64,000 nucleotides of DNA from Pleurotus djamor (Eukaryota > Basidiomycota > Agaricomycetes > Agaricales > Pleurotaceae), in the NCBI GenBank assembly GCA_029747585.1, contig JAPEVF010000189.1, positions 1 to 64,000 on the forward strand. The letters are read 5' to 3'. The position numbers and the translations under genes are program-made. Shown in pieces: positions 35,676 to 47,062 of the stretch (the first letter of the stretch is position 1; each line of letters opens with the position of its first letter). The notes under the pieces are model-generated. The model had not been told where the DNA came from, made no database searches, and saw only the letters and a program-made list of their open reading frames with translations.

Positions 35676-36413
35676 ATGTCCCACGGCCCGAGTATATACA
35701 TCACCTCCTCCAACAAAAAGTATATCCCCATACCTAAGCACCTCCGCTTCGCGCCTCCTGATGGAAAGCTCTACAAAGAAGACGCGAGTCTTTCTTGACC
35801 TCATGTATTACTCATGCCTCACCTTAACACTTCGTAGGATCGCGAAATACTGTGTAAAATGACTCCGATTCCGATATGGAGCATCCCTCGGTACCTGCTT
35901 GGCTCCTCTCAAGTCGAACATCACTTGCCGCCGCTCTTTTACTGCTGCTGGGCTGTCGGAAGGCAAGCTCTGCTCGACATAGCTATCAAGGAGTTCCCTA
36001 ACCATATCCTCCGAACCAAACGCGTCGGTGGAGAAGTAAATCCGTCTACTGTATTTGCCATGCCACGAGGCGTCGTCAAACGGTTCAATGTGCCCCGCGA
36101 GTTGCATGACCTCGTTTGCGTGACCGGAGTCATTCTCCCCGACAATGCCGTGGATCTAGCGCTGTGTATTGGTGATAACGTCGACGGGATTGTTCGGCCC
36201 CACGAAATCATTGACGAGATGGCAAAAACCCTCTTCAATGGTGAAATGCCGCAGTGGTATTTAAGCCCGCTGTGCTGGCAATGGCATCGCAAATGTGAGT
36301 GCCTTCCTATAAGGTCTATCCTTCGATTGTTTGACCCAACCGCACTAGCTGGCTGGTTGACTCCCGAAGAAACCGAGGAGTGGATGAAAGCGCAGAATGC
36401 GAATACTACATAA
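35676..36413 (+). CDS. PIW family protein 1 (unrecognised)
   Basis: Three exons give 209 aa: 35676-35783, 35838-36294, 36349-36413. I do not recognise the family. Shared blocks are an N-terminal exon (ITSSNKKYIPIPKHLRFAPP), then MTPIPIWSIPRYLLGSSQ, HHLPPLFYCCWAVGRQALLD, VTGVILPDNAVDLALCIGDN, VDGIVRPHEIIDEMAKTLFN and a final TPEETEEWM. No signal peptide or membrane segment. Intron 1 (35784-35837) appears to use a GC donor, GAC|GCGAGT; no GT donor gives the right phase, and exon lengths (108, 457) then equal those of the intact paralogue at 56.3 kb. Confidence 0.72.
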
Positions 36414-36623
36414 ATCCCTGGTCGATCCCTCCGCCAGTTGACTGGCTCACATACCGCTTGGAAGTATTCCACCTGATCACTTTCCCCCTTATTCAATCTA
36501 ACACCCGAAGCACCCAATATACGACAGAGTTTTTGTGGTTTCCGATTAATTCAAATCAAAGTTTTGTGTCTAAATTCACATTCTTCTGATACATTCCGAT
36601 CTCCAGACTACCCTGTATCATGC

Positions 36624-37440
36624 TTAATGACTGTGTTTCAAGTCGGATTCGTTGAGCACATGAGGCGGTCGCGGTCGTGGCCTTGACTGGTCGTTTCCTT
36701 TGACCAAGTGAACGTGACGGCCAGTGGATACATTGGGTCCAAAGGAATTAAGGGCTGTCTCGGCAATTGGACCCGCAGGGGAGCTTGCTCCAATGGCAGG
36801 CACTGATTCATCCTGAACACCATCGGTGACAACGTCCCCAGTGAACACCGGATCTCCGTCCATATCGTCAAACGTCACGCCATCTGGCGCCCATGCAGAA
36901 TCAAAATCTTGAAGGAGCTTGGTCGCAATCTCCCGAGCAAGTGGGACATGGGGCTCGACATCCTCTGGGATTGCGTTCTCTGCGAGACAAGTGTCCAGGA
37001 CGGTACGGAGGTCTACTTGAGAGAGGTAGTCAGACGGGAATCGCGTTATTGGGAAAGATGGCAAAGAAAGAGGTTAATCTCACTGAGGCTCAACATCGGA
37101 GTTGCTGAACGCTGCAACAGCGTACTTGCAGTGTTCTTCTAGCTCCTTATACTTGTCGTTGATGAGCTTTCTCAATTGACCCCATAGCTGGAGGTCTCCG
37201 ATGATCATGGTGATGTCCATCTCTAATTGCTGCCTCATCTACTGATTGACACAATTGTTAGCAGTCATTCATGGAACGCTCAGATTGAGATGAGGGCGAA
37301 CCGAACGGAGTTTTACCAGGCGTTGCCACCTTTCGCTGATCTCAGACTCGTCGGTTTTTGGTAGGGTAGACGATTGGGCGCCGTTTCGAAGAGACTCTGG
37401 TTGTTCATGGGAGAACGAAGGGTCTTCCTTGGTCGTTTGC
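36624..37440 (-). pseudogene. HR family copy, incomplete or decayed
   Basis: Minus-strand HR copy. The last exon (from about 37019 to 36624) is intact: VDLRTVLDTCLAENAIPEDVE, then an acidic region and the tail STGRHVHLVKGNDQ with RPRPRPPHVLNESDLKHSH. Upstream exon near 37241-37090 has the repeat helix (LEMDITMIIGDLQLWGQLRK). A further exon near 37440-37320 carries TDESEISERWQRLVKLRS. The splice phase between the last two exons does not match with the visible donor (CCTCA|GTGAG). The first repeat is not found. It may be a pseudogene, or a live gene with an unusual junction. Confidence 0.55.
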
Positions 37441-37499
37441 CTAGAAAGGCGATGTCATCGAGGTTCTTAGCATGTACATTCACCTCTGTACTCACGAGA

Positions 37500-38755
37500 T
37501 GGCCTGAAGTTCGGGTTTCCTTTCATCCGCGCTGTATTGGAGAGGCCCCAACGGGATATACTATTGAGCGGGAAGGACAATGCGACATCTTTGAATATGG
37601 CTCACTCAGCAATGGGAATTCCCTGATCTACGAGCATCTAGAGTATGATGAAGTAAAGTGGGATTTTCAGTACATGAAATAGGGATCGCGAGCTTTATCA
37701 ACTCACCGACGATGGCTTGTCTGAGTCTGGTAACATTGCTGTGGTGCACAGGTTGATAAAGCGACTATCGGTGATCGTCTGGGGCATGCAGACGGGTGTT
37801 GAGTTGCCGCTGACAGTGTGTGAAACAGCACTGATCAAACCAGGTCCAGAACCGGGTTGTATTCAAGCACGTCACTAGCATCGGGAAATCGGGATCAAGA
37901 AAGTCGACTGGCGACGAAGGCCTACAAATCTAAGTACACTTGTGTTGCAATACCGGGTAACAAGCAAGTGACAAGTGACGATGAGTGACCAGAAAGCAGA
38001 GGAGTTTGGTGATGCTTGGATTCAACACGTCATGACAAACCATGTGGTCGGGGACAGGTCACCACCCTCCCGACTAGTCGTGACCTTGTATTTTCCGACC
38101 ACCGACTGTTGGGGCTAGACGCCGTCCTTACAACACTGCATAGGATAGTGGCTTTCACCGATCAGGTGTCAGATAATGTCAAGGTTGGTTAGGCTGAAGT
38201 CCAAGCTCAAGACTTAGACTGGGCGGTGCTTCGCGCGCATCAAAGTCGTCTTGTTTGAACTTTTTGGGTGCAGCAAGCCCTGAAGCAAGGATAGAGCATC
38301 GCCGATGATTGAGGAAACAGCAAGCTTATTCGCAAACTGAAGAGTGAAGGAGTCGGTGCCAGCGGACTTGAGATATTCCGGAATCTAATCAAACAAGACG
38401 AGGTCCTTTGATTATGCTTGAGCGGACTTGGGGAGAAACAAAGAACGGGACACCAACATAGCGACAAACTGGCCGGATGTTGAAAACTTGAAGCGTTGAT
38501 CGAGCCCCTGTCGAGCTCGATCGTGTGGCTCGCACGTGGAGGATGGTTCTGCGACTTTCCGTGTCCATCATCGCTCAACAAATCCGTATGTCCACGCTCA
38601 GCTTAACATGGCTACGCGACATGGAACTTCAATAGATTGATTTGCAAAACCCAAGGCGCTTCAGGTGCGAGTCGTGCGATTTGTTGGCAGTTTGAATAAC
38701 TCCCGTGTTCTAGACTCTAGAGGCTCCTGGCAGGCCTCCTGCGCCATCTTATGAG
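37500..38755. other. Long gene-poor stretch
   Basis: About 1.25 kb between oppositely oriented HR copies. Short ORFs only, no domain, no RNA gene recognised. Confidence 0.4.
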
Positions 38756-39891
38756 TCTACGCGACTTGGGAGCTCTTCATCTGCCCTGGATAGGCTGAAA
38801 GACTGGTCACCGTGATATTCAGTCAACGCGTCGAGCGAAGCCTCTGTATCCACCATCACTCTCAGTACCATGTTTGGTCTGACTTCCCGACGGCTTTGTC
38901 AAGAACTGGATTCGTTGAGAATTTCTCAAATTCACGACAAGTGCATTGGGAGACTTTATCGAATCTGTGCGTACGGCATTCCAATACTGGGGATACGACC
39001 TGAGGTATGTGTACAATTGTTTTCTAAGTTCTCCTTGTCTGACTTTACGATCATTCCTTAGCAACCTCTTCTCCTTCTTTGGAGAGCTTCGTGAAGTCTT
39101 CGACATGTGTATTGATATAGACGCGAGCACAGAGAATATCAAGATCCAAGCCCCAACCCTCCATCGATTCTTGGCACGAGTAATCGACATAGGGCAAACT
39201 CTTTTTGTCTTCCATGCAGGGAGTCCGTGCGATGAGGTGCGTGAAACGTTGTACTATATCACACTTCTCCTCTGATACATATTTCTGTTGCAGCGTGTGC
39301 TGGCGGTTGAAAATATGCGAAATTGTGCTCAAGAATTTCTCAAGCAACTCGAATTATGCGATCGAATGAGACTTCGAATCAGCGACACATATGTCGCTCT
39401 AGGGACTCAGTTCAATGACGCCGTCGCCGCCCTCTTCACCATCACTGATACCAGGTACGGGCCATCATGATTTCTACCTTCTCACAAATTGATTTGATAC
39501 CAGTATCGTGAATGAGTTATTTTCGGCGCTTGAAGACCTTCGTGCAATTCTAGAGTTTTGTCTTACAGAAGGGTGTCCGCATGACGAGGTCGCCGCATAC
39601 CTTCCAGCTGTTAGCATGAATACAGTCCAGCTTCTGAAGGGGCTGTACAAAAAGCAAGCCTTGATGCTAGGTGGATCGCCCTTGATAGATCGCCCACGGT
39701 TGTGTCGCGCTGCTTCTGCAGTGCGGCGAAAAAGCTATGGCATCCCTGTATCGCCTGCTCGTCACGTCCCTACAGTCAAAGGAAATGGCCGGCCAAAGGC
39801 AAGACCCCGACCTCCCCATACTCTCACGCAGATAGATGACGAACACGGGGTGCAGGTGCAGGTCGGAGAGGATTATGAGAAGCGATGTTAA
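38756..39891 (+). pseudogene. HR family copy with premature stop
   Basis: Plus-strand HR copy. The LDRLKDWSP segment at 38756-38812 is followed at once by TGA (38813-38815). The first repeat's helix is partly out of frame before 38946 (GDFIESVRTAFQYWGYDLR). Downstream exons still splice cleanly: 39062-39236 (LREVFDMCIDIDAS), 39294-39454 (RMRLRISDTYVALGTQFN) and 39504-39891 (LRAILEFCLTEG, tail SPARHVPTVKGNGRPKARPR). Probably a pseudogene that kept its 3' half, or a gene starting internally. Confidence 0.6.
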
Positions 39892-40215
39892 GGAGTGGGA
39901 TGGGTGCGTACCGGGTGCCCTTTAGCACACTTCGATGTTGCTTCGATGCTTTCTTTACGATTGACACCATTCACTTTGTATAGATGGGTTTCACAATCTG
40001 AGCGCGCCGAACGTACCCTCCTCGGACTTGAGCTGAGAACATACAAATAGCCCTTCACACTGCGTCAGACATAAGGAAGCTCAGCTGTAGACCACTTGTA
40101 TCGCAGGCGTTGGCGCGGCGACTAGGCTTGGACTGAAATTCATCTTTGACAAGTTTGGTTTGTGCATGGCATGACGTCAGCTGGAGGCGTGATATGCGCA
40201 AGCACATTAGCGTTA

Positions 40216-40300
40216 TACGGTCAAGGGAAGCCATCGACCAAAGCCAAAGCCCCGACCCTGGTATGCTCACGCATTGATCGACGATGGACACTCAGTACTC
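40216..40300 (+). pseudogene. Relic of an HR tail
   Basis: This short stretch matches the coding sequence of the HR C-terminal tail (compare 44260-44338: ACGGTCAAGGGAA then CGACC and the ACGCAGAT-like end) but is outside any open frame. It shows a duplicated and decayed 3' end about 330 bp after the preceding HR copy. Confidence 0.55.
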
Positions 40301-40566
40301 AGTACTCAGACGGCTCAGACCGAGTATTGTATACCAGGGAATGATGTTTTGCTCCGGAATTGGATCAGTATCTTTGAGTACACCTTAGTTTGCGCTTCTT
40401 TTGGAATTCACTAGGGATCGATTGCAAGGGGCTCTTGTACTTTTCCTAGCGAAATTTGTTCCCTATTTCATGATTGACATGCCATTCACTCTTTTCTAGC
40501 AGATACAATACCTTGAAACTAATCTGTTGCTTTCAGGCGTACATTCATAATTGTCTGCATAGATGC

Positions 40567-41746
40567 CTAGAAACTACATTCGGCTTGGAGCGATGTCCAA
40601 GTGGAATGCGCAATTTGCAACCTACATGCTTCACCTATATCACCAGCACGTGTTGCCTGCCTGAACAGTGGAACAAGTGAACAAACCTGCTTCCACTCAG
40701 GTGAAGTCCTTTCGTTGAATTCAATGATGTTTGGCGATCGTGCCTTGATGGTGCACTGTTCCGGAATGACCTGGGTGAGATACACCGCAACAGGCCTAGG
40801 AAGCGGAGATGAGATGACCCTCTTCATGAAGCGAAGCAAGGTATTGCTTGCTCAAAGGCGATAGAGATGGTCAGCTTCTGGAGACAAGGGAAAGGATCGG
40901 GGTCCAGCAGGGCTGGGAACATAGGAATGAATTCCGTGGTCCCCATGTGGTATTCAAGACGCCGAGAATCCAGTTCAACGAGGACTGGTAGGCTTGCGAT
41001 TGCCTGTGTGACCGGTTCGGATAGCCAGTGTGGAGGGATAGCTAGCGCTGTGAGCTGTCTCAGTTCGCGGAGAGTTGATACTAAGATGCCTTCCGATGCC
41101 TTCAAAAGTTGATCTTCTAATTCGTAGCTGAAGAACAAGGATTCGAGCGACGACGCAAGTTCGTGGGAGACGATAGACAGTGACCGTTCGATAGACTCGA
41201 GGTCGGTCAAGTACGTATCATTGGTGCACAATGTCAGGGAGCTCAGGCCAGGATAGAGATAGACACTGAGTGATTCGGAGGCGATTGGAGAGCAAATATG
41301 CTCCAGATTCGGAAGGAAGACATCATGCGGTTGAGTTTGGGATATTGCTTCATAGACAGAGTCATCGAATATGTCTGAATCTTGTATGATAACCTTCACT
41401 CTCGGTGCGTATCGGTAGAAACGGTCCCAGTCCGTTGGTTCAATCGGCCTATTGAAAATCTGGGAACAAAAGCAACCATAAGCCGAGACAAAACGCATGG
41501 AGACTAGCTTGCACCTACATAGAAATCGTCTTCGTCGAGTTCAAGAGGCGCGAGGAGACCAACTAACTGTTTTAGTTGATCTACGGACCTCCACTCGACG
41601 TTCATGACTTCGTTTGCCCATGCTTTGTTCACAAGGAGATTGGATGCATTGTCTTCCCTAGCGGAAAGGACGAAAATGTTGAGAAGGAGTTTCGGTGTTG
41701 ACAAGACCTCTATGGTAGCTGAGCGCAAGTGAGTCATCAGATGCAT
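40567..41746 (-). pseudogene. LRR/F-box-type gene with internal deletion
   Basis: Paralogue of the intact gene at 44585-46246. Exon 1 (41746-41519; TIEVLSTPKLLLNIFVLS) and the start of exon 2 (from 41459; PTDWDRFYRYAPRVK) match it closely, and the intron is at the same place. After AIPCFAS the frame stops at 40824, and the next homologous piece is the C-terminus (EWKQVCSLVPLFRQATRAGD, ending 40567) in another frame. About 170 residues (~0.5 kb), mainly the leucine-rich part, are missing. The result is a truncated protein of ~300 aa or a pseudogene. Confidence 0.7.
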
Positions 41747-42164
41747 CGACCGTCGGAATGGGTTTGAATGTGGACCTGTAGTAACTCAGTAACTACTCAC
41801 GCAAGAAATTAGAANGGGGGAAGCATACGTCGAAGAGCACAAGAGGCGAGTCAAGGACGCGAAGAGATGACGCACTGAAGGCTCGGGTTACCCCGAGACG
41901 CGTTGGTGAGCAAGACAACCTAAGCGCGACCCTGATATTGATACCCAACCTCGGACTACGCCTCAGTGATTTGGCCGAGGTTTGGTTAGTACTTTTGTGT
42001 CAGTCTTCAGCCGTGCAGAGCAATTTGGTTTAACGATGATCAATGAGAGCTTATGAGTAAATGATCATATATTCTTACCGCAACCTAGCTGTTCAACGTT
42101 CCATGTTCATTGTTGTCGGCGTCTGAAAGTGAAAGCTAAACAAACGCGAAAACCGTGACTAGCA
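41747..42164. other. Intergenic with one N (41815)
   Basis: About 420 bp upstream of the deleted LRR gene. Contains a small hairpin near 41950-41985 (AACCTCGG ... CCGAGGTT). No gene seen. Confidence 0.4.
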
Positions 42165-42400
42165 CGTGGTATACTGGTAGAGCACCGGAGCGCTCACGGA
42201 GCGCGCGACTGTTTACCCATCCACCACCTATCCTCCTCGTCCGTCGTGAACCTTCGTCCAAATGATTTCTGGCTGGATTGCTATTGTCGACCTATAACGG
42301 AGCACGTAACCGGGATGGTAAGTCGATCCTCATCAGTACAATCAGAGACTTACCTTCCTTGTTCTCAGTACCTTTTCCTTTCGGCGCAAACGTTCCACAT
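42165..42400 (+). repeat. Duplicated segment, copy 1
   Basis: About 235 bp closely similar to 46604-46870, including TTTCTGGCTGGAT, GGAGCAC, GATGGTAAGTCG and CTTACCTTCCTTGTTCTCAG. It marks the right end of a duplicated [HR + LRR] unit. It may include a short exon ending at GATG|GTAAGT, but I could not assign it to a gene. Confidence 0.65.
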
Positions 42401-42784
42401 CACGGCCCCGAAACGGTCCATCCTCATTTGCTGGAACTGAGACTCTACGAAACGTGTGCTAGCCGCAGTGGAAAGCAGGTTATTTAAGTGATAGAACCAG
42501 GTAGACGTAAGCATGTGCGAAGTCTCCTCACTGTGACAGAACGGTTCCTTTCTCAGCTAGGGACTCGTAGCGCTCGTACCTTAAAGGCGTATTTTACCCC
42601 TCCACATGGGTCCTGATGCTCACGTCTCGGAGACCTCTTGTCTTTATTCGCAGACAACAATGACCATTCTTCCGTTGAGCGCTACACGGCCCTTTGATTG
42701 GAACAGCCATAACAGCCTTTTGGCTCTTCGCCACCATTTCCAACAACCCAGACCCTCGGGTCTCATGTCTCCCGTTGACTCCCA

Positions 42785-44358
42785 ATGACCTTCGAAGCCA
42801 CGCCAACACCACTGGAAAATGTCTGCTTCTTGCTTGACAGACCCCGGACCCCTGAATCACGTCTTCGTGTGCCCTCAGGCATCCGCATAGACTTTGATCG
42901 ACCCCAAGAGGCTGACAGACCAGGCAGCTCATCGTTGAAGCCCAATGGACCATTTTTTGCCGGGGCCAAAGGAGCAGGCCCGATCGCTCGAGGAGATATA
43001 CGTACGTCCAATTCAGAGAGCACCGGCAGAGAGATTATATGGCAGGTTGTGGGCCCAGTCGAGGGCCGTTTGTGAGTCTTGACTTCGGGTCACAACCTAG
43101 TGCCGCTCATTTATATTCATACAGTGGTGAAGATAGGCTGTGCTCATGGAATGGGGACCCCTTGCCCGCTTTAACGAAGTTGAGGGAGTGGTATCCGCGA
43201 AATTCAGTCAATTCCTTGCCTTCGCCTTCGCACAACATCGATCATCCGGCGTTGCAAGTTACTGTGCGTCCTTTCCACTCTAAGAGTTAGATATTGAGCA
43301 TTCAGTCAGTTTTATGAGCAGCATGGATCACCTCTTAGTATACTCATCCACAAATGCAATGTACTTTCCAGGAAGCTCCATGAAGATCTGAAGTCATGGA
43401 GCCAGTTGGGAACACAGACCCCCAACACCTCCACATTGACAAAATCTTGCGATGTCATGAGCGCTGCGTTAGGACGTCGGGAAGAGGATATATCGTGCGT
43501 TTATAATAGGTTTTGCCTTCTTGTTATTCTCAACACCCCCATCAGTGGCCAACTCTCGGTTCCTGGAGAGTTTCGGCAGATTCTGAATATCTGTCTTGAC
43601 AAGGATCCGGCTGCAGAAAACATAGAAACATATATCCCAACCATCCGCCAAATAATCGCTTGTGTGCCCACTGTGGGGCAAACCGATCTCGCCCCTCATC
43701 TAAGAGTTGCTGGGCGTCAGCGTATTCATGTACGTCCAAATTACAAGTGCTGTCCCCTATCCTCTGACTCGTTTGGTTATAGCGTTCACCGTGTGTCGAT
43801 ACCATAAACGGACATGTTCAAGAACCTCGCAAGGAGCTCGAAATATTGAGAATGGAAATCTCCGGTACATACGTGATGCTAGGAAATAAATGCAACGATG
43901 CAGTCGCCATGTTCTTCACTGAGACTGACGCTAGGTACGTACTCCTACCCCGGAACAAGTTGATCCATCCTCAATCTGACTCTTACCTTCTTAACAGCTC
44001 TTTCACTGAGCTAATGTCCACCCTTGAGGATCTTCGTGCGATTCTAGAGATCTGCTTCAGAGAAGAGTTCGTTCCTGAACATGCGGGGACATACCTCCCA
44101 GTTGTTCGCCACTTTAGGTCTAAGCTTTTGAAGGTGTTGTATGACAAGCGAGCTTCGTTGCCGGGATGCGTCTTGCCAGCGAGGGCGCGGTGTCGTTCTG
44201 TGGTTTCTACGGGTCCAGTGAAGTGTGGTATCCCCGTATCGACCGGTCGCCACATCCATACGGTCAAGGGAAATGATCGACCCAAAGTAAAACCCAGACC
44301 TCCCCATACTATCACACAGATGGATGATGAACATCAGACGGAGGAGGATAAAGACTAA
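42785..44358 (+). CDS. HR family protein 2
   Basis: Six exons give 411 aa: 42785-43071, 43125-43257, 43376-43494, 43546-43729, 43783-43934, 43998-44358. A disordered N-terminus leads to TKLREWYP, then repeat 1 (LHEDLKSWSQLG; FRQILNICLDKDPAAENIE) and repeat 2 (LEILRMEISGTYVMLGNK; LRAILEICFREEFVPEH). The C-terminus carries the family tail STGRHIHTVKGNDRPKVKPR followed by PPHTITQMDDE. An additional short first exon upstream, as in the 48.6 and 52.6 kb copies, is possible. Function unknown. Confidence 0.72.
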
Positions 44359-44584
44359 AGAGGATGAGGATTCATGAATGGATCGGGAGTTGTGGTTTCC
44401 TTCTTGAGTACGATTCGATCTTTGTTTCCTGTTGACGCTGGACGCTCTGGATAGAACACTATTACTTATCTCGAGGGATGGTAAAAGGTTACAGACCCTC
44501 CACCGATTCTTGGCATAAGTTTCCCCGCTTAAGCGCGAGCGACCGCACAAGGTGTGTATTGAAAATGGGTAGATGCCTCACACA

Positions 44585-46246
44585 CTAAATATGCTCGGCT
44601 GGGATTAATGTCTGAGTGGGATACACTACTCGCAACCTACTCGCTTCGCCTATGTCACCAGCATGCATTGCCTGTCTGAATAATGGGACAATTGACCAAA
44701 CCCGCTTCCAATCGGGTGAACTGAGTCTTTCATTCGACATTATTGTATTAGGTGGTCGTGCCTCGAGTTGACACCCCTCCGGTAGTGCCTGACCAAGATA
44801 GGCTGCGACAGATGCAGCTGCCTCCTGACTTAAAGGCGAATATCCAAGGTTAAGACTCTGCAAATGCTCGAACGGTGGTGAAGCCATCTCAATACCACCG
44901 AAGCCGTCAAGAGGCGTGTCCACGTATAATCCTAGACTCTTAACCTGTGAATGTGCATTGCGCATTCCAGACAAACAAGTCAGATGAAGACTCGGGGTGG
45001 TTTGAATCGACGGAACGGGGTTCAACAGAAGCGTCGTGATGAACCTCAGCTCATAGAAGATCACGGAGAGTTCATCTGCATCGAGATGCAGTGCAGTCGT
45101 ATAATGTAGATCAAGAGATTCGAGACGTTTGAGGTGAATAATCGATTCCAGGGCTTTGAAGGTGAGCGGTGAAGGAGGGGTGTTTTCTGGCAACTCCGAA
45201 TCTGCTCTAATTGTGAGCTTGCCAAGGTACGGGAAAGCTTCGACGATAACTTTGATGATGGCTTTGTACCTCTCGGGCGTTTCAAACCAATGGGATACGA
45301 TAATCAAAGATCGGAGATTGAGCGACCTACCCCACGAAGCAAAGCCCGGTATTGCTTGTTTGAAGGGGATAGAAAGGGAGAGTTTGTTGAGAAAAGGGAA
45401 AGACCTCCAGTTCAATGAGCTTGAAAATGCAGGGATGATCTCCGTCCGGTCGAGGTAGTCATCAAGCATCCACGTATCCAAATCGACGAGAGCTGGGAGG
45501 CGAGCTAGTTCCCGTGCGACGCGGTCGGAAAGCCAGTGGGGAGGCATCGACAGTATGCTGAGGGTTTTCAGTTCTCGAAGAGTCGATACTAAGAGGTCTT
45601 CGGACGCCTCCAGTAGGTCGTCCTCTAATTCATAGCCGAAGGTCAAATCTGCAAGTGACGATGCGACCTTCTTTACTATGACGGAAAAGGACCATTCGAG
45701 GCCCTCAAAATCAATTTCGTAGTTGTCGTCAACGTATAACGTTAGGAAGCTGACGCCGGGGTGGAGAAAGACGTCGAGTGACTGGCAGGCCATTGCGCAG
45801 GTTAGATTCTCGAGATTCGGAAGCAAAACAGCTTGTTGTTGAATTTGTGCTATCGCCTCGTACACAGAGTCGTCGAAAATGTCTAACTCTTGCGAGAAAA
45901 ACTTCACTCTCGGTGCGTAACAGCAGAATCGTTCCCAGTCGGCTGGTACAAGCGGCCGACTAAAGACCTGACACGGAAAAATGTAGATTAGATCATAGCG
46001 TCGAGTGAGCCGTGTGAAGGGTATCTTTGCGCTTACGTGGAGATCATCTTCGTTGACTTCAAGAGGCGCAAATAGGCGAATCAACGGCTTTGGTTCATCC
46101 ACGATCCTCCACTCGACATTTATGACTTCATTCGCCCATGTCTTATTCACAAGGAGGCAGGAAGCATTGTCGAGTTCCGAGGAGAATATGAAAATGTTGA
46201 GAAGAAGCTTTGGTGTCGATAAGACTTCTGTAGTGGCCGAGGGCAT
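44585..46246 (-). CDS. F-box-type protein with leucine-rich C-terminal region
   Basis: Predicted 530 aa in two exons: 46246-46037 and 45967-44585. The intron between them (45968-46036, 69 nt) has GTAAGC...CAG ends and no stop, so unspliced RNA would also read through, adding 23 residues. The N-terminus (LSTPKLLLNIFIFSS...NKTWANEVINVEWR) has the pattern of agaric F-box proteins whose F-box is weakly conserved. The body holds irregular leucine-rich repeats (LNLRSLIIVSH, LGKLTIRAD, LESLDLHYT, VKSLGLYVDTPL, LQSLNLGYSPLS). The C-terminus SSPDWKRVWSIVPLFRQA is shared with the deleted paralogue. Role as an SCF substrate receptor is inferred. Confidence 0.75.
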   Translation of the reverse strand: MPSATTEVLSTPKLLLNIFIFSSELDNASCLLVNKTWANEVINVEWRIVDEPKPLIRLFAPLEVNEDDLHVSAKIPFTRLTRRYDLIYIFPCQVFSRPLVPADWERFCCYAPRVKFFSQELDIFDDSVYEAIAQIQQQAVLLPNLENLTCAMACQSLDVFLHPGVSFLTLYVDDNYEIDFEGLEWSFSVIVKKVASSLADLTFGYELEDDLLEASEDLLVSTLRELKTLSILSMPPHWLSDRVARELARLPALVDLDTWMLDDYLDRTEIIPAFSSSLNWRSFPFLNKLSLSIPFKQAIPGFASWGRSLNLRSLIIVSHWFETPERYKAIIKVIVEAFPYLGKLTIRADSELPENTPPSPLTFKALESIIHLKRLESLDLHYTTALHLDADELSVIFYELRFITTLLLNPVPSIQTTPSLHLTCLSGMRNAHSQVKSLGLYVDTPLDGFGGIEMASPPFEHLQSLNLGYSPLSQEAAASVAAYLGQALPEGCQLEARPPNTIMSNERLSSPDWKRVWSIVPLFRQAMHAGDIGEASRLRVVYPTQTLIPAEHI

Positions 46247-46603
46247 GTCAATCTTAGAAGGTGAACCAGCGTCGCGATGGATTCGAATTGTCGTCAGCCT
46301 GTAATTCCTGGAAGTTGGTAAAGCTGCGAATCAGCAGGAGTAAGTGTAAGGTGCATACCTGGACGAAAAGAGGTGGGCTGGAAACTCGGATTACCCCGAT
46401 ACGTTGGCGAATACACGCGGCCCTGACATGCAACTGACATCTCGATAATCCGGTTGGTATTCTGAAGGTATTCGGCAATGCAGATCTTTTGAATGATCGT
46501 GATGAACCTTACGGGCGAGTGTTTGGGTGCTCAGCGCTCATGACGCATATTGCTGCAAACCAATATTTCAAACGTTACTTAAGAAGGCGAACCTGGAAGT
46601 GAG

Positions 46604-46870
46604 AGTCGACACGTGGCCCGCGCGTGGCAAAGCAATTTCGCTCAAGCGCCCACGAAGCGCCCGACCGTTTTGTCTTCCACCACCCATCCACCACCTATCC
46701 TCCTCATCCGTCGTCGTGAACAATCGTCTAAACGATTTCTGGCTGGATCCCTATTGTGGACCTATAAGGGAGCACTTAACTGGAATGGTAAGTCGGTCCT
46801 CATCAACACAATCAGAAACTTACCTTCCTTGTTCTCAGTACCTTTTCCTTTCGCGTCTATGCCTTACGGT
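46604..46870 (+). repeat. Duplicated segment, copy 2
   Basis: Second copy of the 42165-42400 segment, upstream of the intact LRR gene just as copy 1 lies upstream of the deleted one. The similarity supports a tandem duplication of a ~4-kb unit. Confidence 0.65.
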
Positions 46871-47062
46871 CCATCAGTCATGAGTTCACTATGTCATCGG
46901 AAAAGGAAGTACTGCCGCTCAGCGCTGAGGACTGAGATAACGGCAAGCTGGCTGGGAACATACCTTGGTAACGCGAGCGGTCTATTACCGAACATTGCTT
47001 TATATATGGCGTGGATGCACATCCGCTCGGAATCAAGAGGTTCCTCCCTCTTTTGATCCTTG

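Noticed and set aside
42167..42190. tRNA-like TGGTAGAGC stretch
   Set aside because: No matching acceptor stem or T-loop follows; it lies within the duplicated segment.
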